A DNA stretch of 9,436 bases. It comes from Patescibacteria group bacterium. Lineage in GTDB: Bacteria; Patescibacteriota; WWE3; 2-01-FULL-39-13. Position numbers and translations under genes: made by a program. This document shows, one piece after another, positions 6,984 through 9,436 of the stretch (position 1 is its first letter; every line of letters begins with the position of its first letter). Location of the stretch: assembly GCA_030916925.1 (NCBI GenBank), contig JAUPVU010000059.1, positions 1 to 9,436 on the forward strand, written 5' to 3'. The notes under the pieces were generated by a model. The model did not search any database, was not told the origin of the DNA, and was given only the letters and a program-made list of their open reading frames with translations.

Positions 6984-7565
6984 CTATTTTAGGATTTTAT
7001 CTACAATCCCGTAATCTAAAGCTGATTGGGCATTCATGTAGTAATCTCTTTCAACGTCCTTTTCGATTGTTTTAAGAGGAGTTCCTGTATCTTTAGCTAA
7101 TACTTCATGCAGTTCCTTTCTAAGTCTTAGGATTTCTTTGGCGGTTATTTCGATATCGGTAGCTTGTCCTTCTACACCACCACTTGGTTGATGAATCATT
7201 ACTGAGGAGTGAGGTAATATAAATCTCTTTCCTTTTGTACCTCCTGCTAGTAATACTGAAGCTGCTGAAGCTGCCATTCCAACACAAATCGTAGAAACGT
7301 CATTCTTTACATGTTTCATGGTGTCATAAATAGCCATTCCGCTATAAACCTCTCCTCCTGGAGAATTTATGTACATGTTTATATCTTTTTTTGGATCTTC
7401 AGCTTGTAAGAATAACATTTGCGCAATAACAATATTTGCCACGTCCATATTAATTGGTCCTGTTAAAAAAATAATTCGTTCTTTTAATAATCTGGAATAT
7501 ATATCGTATGATCGTTCGTAACCGTTTGGATCTTTTTCGACTACGACTGGAACTAAAATGCTCAT
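6984..7565 (-). CDS. clpP: ATP-dependent Clp protease proteolytic subunit ClpP
   Basis: Serine peptidase that forms a double-heptamer chamber and degrades proteins delivered by an AAA+ unfoldase (ClpX, ClpC or ClpA). It has 193 residues, normal for a processed-length ClpP, with no long propeptide. The catalytic triad is Ser100 (GMAASAAS), His125 (MIHQPSGG) and Asp174 (ERDYYM). The handle region [19 protein letters not shown] (134-152) and the INSPGG stretch (66-71) that forms the oxyanion hole are intact, so it should be active. The start ATG overlaps the tig stop by 1 nt (TAATG) and has the only strong Shine-Dalgarno sequence in the window. It ends in a tandem TAGTAG. In many bacteria clpX follows; here a tRNA gene follows, so its unfoldase is encoded elsewhere. 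Confidence 0.98.
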   Translation of the reverse strand: MSILVPVVVEKDPNGYERSYDIYSRLLKERIIFLTGPINMDVANIVIAQMLFLQAEDPKKDINMYINSPGGEVYSGMAIYDTMKHVKNDVSTICVGMAASAASVLLAGGTKGKRFILPHSSVMIHQPSGGVEGQATDIEITAKEILRLRKELHEVLAKDTGTPLKTIEKDVERDYYMNAQSALDYGIVDKILK

Positions 7566-8413
7566 TATTTTTCCTCCTTTTTAGAATTAGTTTCTACATT
7601 TTTAGCAATTTCAGCTAATTTGGCAAGAGTCTTTCCTTTAGTTAGGACAGCTTTTATATAGTATTTCTGCTCGGGTTTTCGAAGTTCTTCTCTACTTTTA
7701 TCATCAGGTACAGCATTTATTGTTTCCTCGATTTCTTCGTCGCTTACTGTATAGTCTTCTTTGATCGCGATTTCTGTTAATGCAAAGTCACCTTTTAAGG
7801 ATTTTTCTGCAATTTCAATGTACTCAGCTCTAACTTCTTCAGGAGATTTTTTAACGGCTTCCAAATATTTATCTAAAGTAATTCCCATCTTTTCTGTTTG
7901 TTCTAGAAGTGAAGACATCATTCGATCTGTTTCTTCTTCGATTAGGACATTTGAAACATCCACTAAGGAATTGCTTAAAATGACATCGACTACTTCTTCG
8001 TTTGTTAAATCTTCTTTCTTTTCTGAATATTTCTTCTTTAAGCCAGATACATAATCATTAATTTTGATTTCTGGTCTCTCAACTAAAACAACCATCAGTT
8101 CTAAATCTTCATTTTCTACGAATTTCTTAAGATCGAATCTTGGATTTATAATTGGATTTATTTTGTTCTCGTTTATGATTTGCTTATAAATTTCTGGAAG
8201 CAAATGATTTAAGGCGTGACTTCGAAGTTTATCAATTCCTAATTGTTCTTTAACCAAATTAATTGGTGCCTTTCCTTTTCTAAATCCTTTAATTTCTACA
8301 TTCTCTGCTTCGTGGTGCAAGGCTTCATCAAGATATTCCGCAACCTTTTCTTTTGGAACTATTACTTCAATTTTATAAGTGTTTTTTGGTTCTTTGTTTA
8401 CTGTGATTTTCAT
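7565..8413 (-). CDS. tig: Trigger factor lacking the PPIase domain
   Basis: Ribosome-bound chaperone that meets nascent chains at the exit tunnel next to L23. It has 282 residues against about 430 in E. coli. Residues 1-115 are the ribosome-binding domain with the signature GFRKGKAP (43-50). After PEIKINDY (114-121) the FKBP-type peptidyl-prolyl isomerase domain is missing. A short linker leads straight into the SurA-like C-terminal domain: [18 protein letters not shown] (155-172), [19 protein letters not shown] (180-198), [16 protein letters not shown] (205-220) and the final helix with a Lys/Glu-rich tail. The chaperone cradle is therefore kept and proline isomerase activity should be absent. 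It follows the ABC permease by 4 nt and overlaps clpP by 1 nt. Its last codons (KKEEK) carry the clpP ribosome-binding site. Confidence 0.95.
   Translation of the reverse strand: MKITVNKEPKNTYKIEVIVPKEKVAEYLDEALHHEAENVEIKGFRKGKAPINLVKEQLGIDKLRSHALNHLLPEIYKQIINENKINPIINPRFDLKKFVENEDLELMVVLVERPEIKINDYVSGLKKKYSEKKEDLTNEEVVDVILSNSLVDVSNVLIEEETDRMMSSLLEQTEKMGITLDKYLEAVKKSPEEVRAEYIEIAEKSLKGDFALTEIAIKEDYTVSDEEIEETINAVPDDKSREELRKPEQKYYIKAVLTKGKTLAKLAEIAKNVETNSKKEEK
7573..7579 (-). promoter_or_regulatory. Strong Shine-Dalgarno sequence of clpP
   Basis: AAGGAGG on the minus strand, 7 nt before the clpP ATG, embedded in the Lys-Lys-Glu-Glu-Lys codons that end tig. Together with the TAATG overlap it fixes the clpP start. 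It is the only strong anti-SD match at any gene start visible in this window. Confidence 0.85.
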
Positions 8414-8417
8414 ATAT

Positions 8418-9436
8418 TTATTCGTATCTTAAGGCCTCAATTGGATCTTTTTTACTAGCTTTGATGGCTGGATACGTCCCAAAGATTATACCGACAAATG
8501 CTGCAAATGAAAAGGCTAGCATAATTGCCCAGATTGGTACTTCTGTCCGTATAAAAGCCCTACCAATTAGAGATCCAAGCCAACCAATTATAATGCCTAC
8601 GACTCCCCCTCCCATACTGAGTAACACAGATTCGATCAAAAACTGTGAGGCAATATCGGCTGGTGACGCACCGATGGCTTTTCTCAATCCGATTTCTCTC
8701 GTACGTTCGGTTACGGATACTAGCATTATGTTCATAATTCCGATTCCACCAACGACTAAGGATATAGCTGCAATTGCTCCAAGACCAATTGTTAAAACTT
8801 GTAAAATGCTTTGAATGGACGAAAGAATATCTTGTTGGGACTGTACAGAAAATTCGTCATCTTCTAAATCTCTCATGACTGCCAATTCAATTTTTCGTGT
8901 TGCTTTATTTATATCTAGGCTTGGATTTGCTTTAGCTGCAATACTTGAAAAGTTTTCGATTTCGAAAATATCCATTGCTGTTGAATAGGGCATGATAATT
9001 GCGTTATCGAAATTTTGTCCCTTCGGTTTCATCGTTCCAATAACATTTAATGTTTCGCCAGTGTCTAATTTAATTCGCTGACCGATTGGGTTTTGTGTTG
9101 GAAACAATTCATCAACAACATCTTTACCGAGTATTACTATTTTTGATTTAGACCTTACTTCATTCTGTGTAAAATATCTTCCTTCTTCTATTTCAAAATT
9201 GAAAATTTCAAATCCTCTTTCATTAAGTGCGTTAACAATTGCTGTGAAGGTATTTGTTTTATATTTAACACCAACGCTTGCTGTGATGTATGGTGTAACA
9301 TCCAAAATGAAGTCTGATGCGTATCTTTCTATTAGATCTACGTGTTTTTCGCTAAGTTTGTTTCTAGAAAATTGAGCGGCAGGATCGCTAGCAAAATCGG
9401 ATTGGCCTGGAGAAATAAATAATAAATTTGATCCCA
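8418..9436 (-). CDS. MacB/FtsX-type ABC transporter permease, C-terminal 338 residues (partial, 5' end beyond right edge)
   Basis: Membrane subunit of a type VII (MacB/LolCE-like) ABC transporter, which acts as a mechanotransmitter. The frame is open to base 9436; a TTG at 9305 is internal, because conserved sequence continues upstream (GSNLLFISPGQSDF). The visible part begins in the extracytoplasmic MacB periplasmic core domain. This ends at about residue 200, including GRYFTQNEVRSKSKIVILGK and NPIGQRIKLDTGETLNVIG. The FtsX domain follows, with three helices: ILQVLTIGLGAIAAISLVVG, SVLLSMGGGVVGIIIGWLG and WAIMLAFSFAAFVGIIFGTY. The conserved cytoplasmic TERTREIGLRKAIGAS and the terminal DPIEALRYE are diagnostic. 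Whether an ATPase domain is fused in front (as in E. coli MacB) or encoded separately cannot be seen. The stop TAA is 4 nt before tig. Substrate unknown. Confidence 0.95.
   Translation of the reverse strand, partial: GSNLLFISPGQSDFASDPAAQFSRNKLSEKHVDLIERYASDFILDVTPYITASVGVKYKTNTFTAIVNALNERGFEIFNFEIEEGRYFTQNEVRSKSKIVILGKDVVDELFPTQNPIGQRIKLDTGETLNVIGTMKPKGQNFDNAIIMPYSTAMDIFEIENFSSIAAKANPSLDINKATRKIELAVMRDLEDDEFSVQSQQDILSSIQSILQVLTIGLGAIAAISLVVGGIGIMNIMLVSVTERTREIGLRKAIGASPADIASQFLIESVLLSMGGGVVGIIIGWLGSLIGRAFIRTEVPIWAIMLAFSFAAFVGIIFGTYPAIKASKKDPIEALRYE

Noticed and set aside
9303..9305. TTG as the start of a 295-residue ABC permease
   Set aside because: The frame is open to the window edge and encodes typical MacB periplasmic-domain sequence upstream, so the gene is truncated by the window.
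1..9436. Recoding of TGA to Gly or Trp
   Set aside because: All conserved proteins read full length without in-frame TGA, with normal GGN Gly and TGG Trp codons where I read them.

Overview
The window is AT-rich and tightly packed. Every gene lies on the minus strand, so it is read from right to left. The compact housekeeping order, the very short gaps, and shortened forms of normally larger proteins (trigger factor without a PPIase domain, ThrRS without a TGS domain, PheT without its OB-fold domain) suggest a reduced-genome bacterium. A member of the Candidate Phyla Radiation (Patescibacteria) fits best. This is an inference from gene content; I cannot name the phylum. The genetic code behaves as the standard bacterial one: long conserved proteins read through with no in-frame TGA, Trp is TGG where I read codons, and Gly is GGN. 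None of the eleven visible stop codons is TGA.

Layout in transcription order. (1) 9436-6984: the 3' part of a MacB/FtsX-type ABC permease, which continues beyond the right edge, then tig (trigger factor) and clpP. They are spaced 4 nt apart and then overlap by 1 nt. (2) 6951-6837: a recognisable promoter followed by a tRNA-Val(GAC) gene with encoded CCA. (3) 6794-4793: three less familiar genes, namely a six-helix membrane protein of unknown function, a sugar-phosphate nucleotidyltransferase-like protein, and a two-helix DUF1003-like protein whose stop overlaps the thrS start. (4) 4793-1: the classical translation cluster thrS-infC-rpmI-rplT-pheS-pheT. pheT runs off the left edge.

Group 4 supplies two aminoacyl-tRNA synthetases, initiation factor 3 and two 50S proteins, in the same order as in E. 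coli. Group 1 joins nascent-chain folding (trigger factor) to proteolysis (ClpP), but clpX does not follow. Gaps between coding genes are 0-15 nt or small overlaps. There is therefore no room for the leader RNAs that often control thrS, infC or pheST. The largest gene-free stretch is the 70 nt between clpP and the tRNA, which holds the promoter. No mobile element, CRISPR array, integrase or phage gene was seen.

No clearly novel system is evident. The most useful observations are the parallel loss of accessory domains from three translation/folding proteins, the uncharacterised trio coupled to thrS, the absence of TGA stops, and the near absence of Shine-Dalgarno sequences except at clpP.
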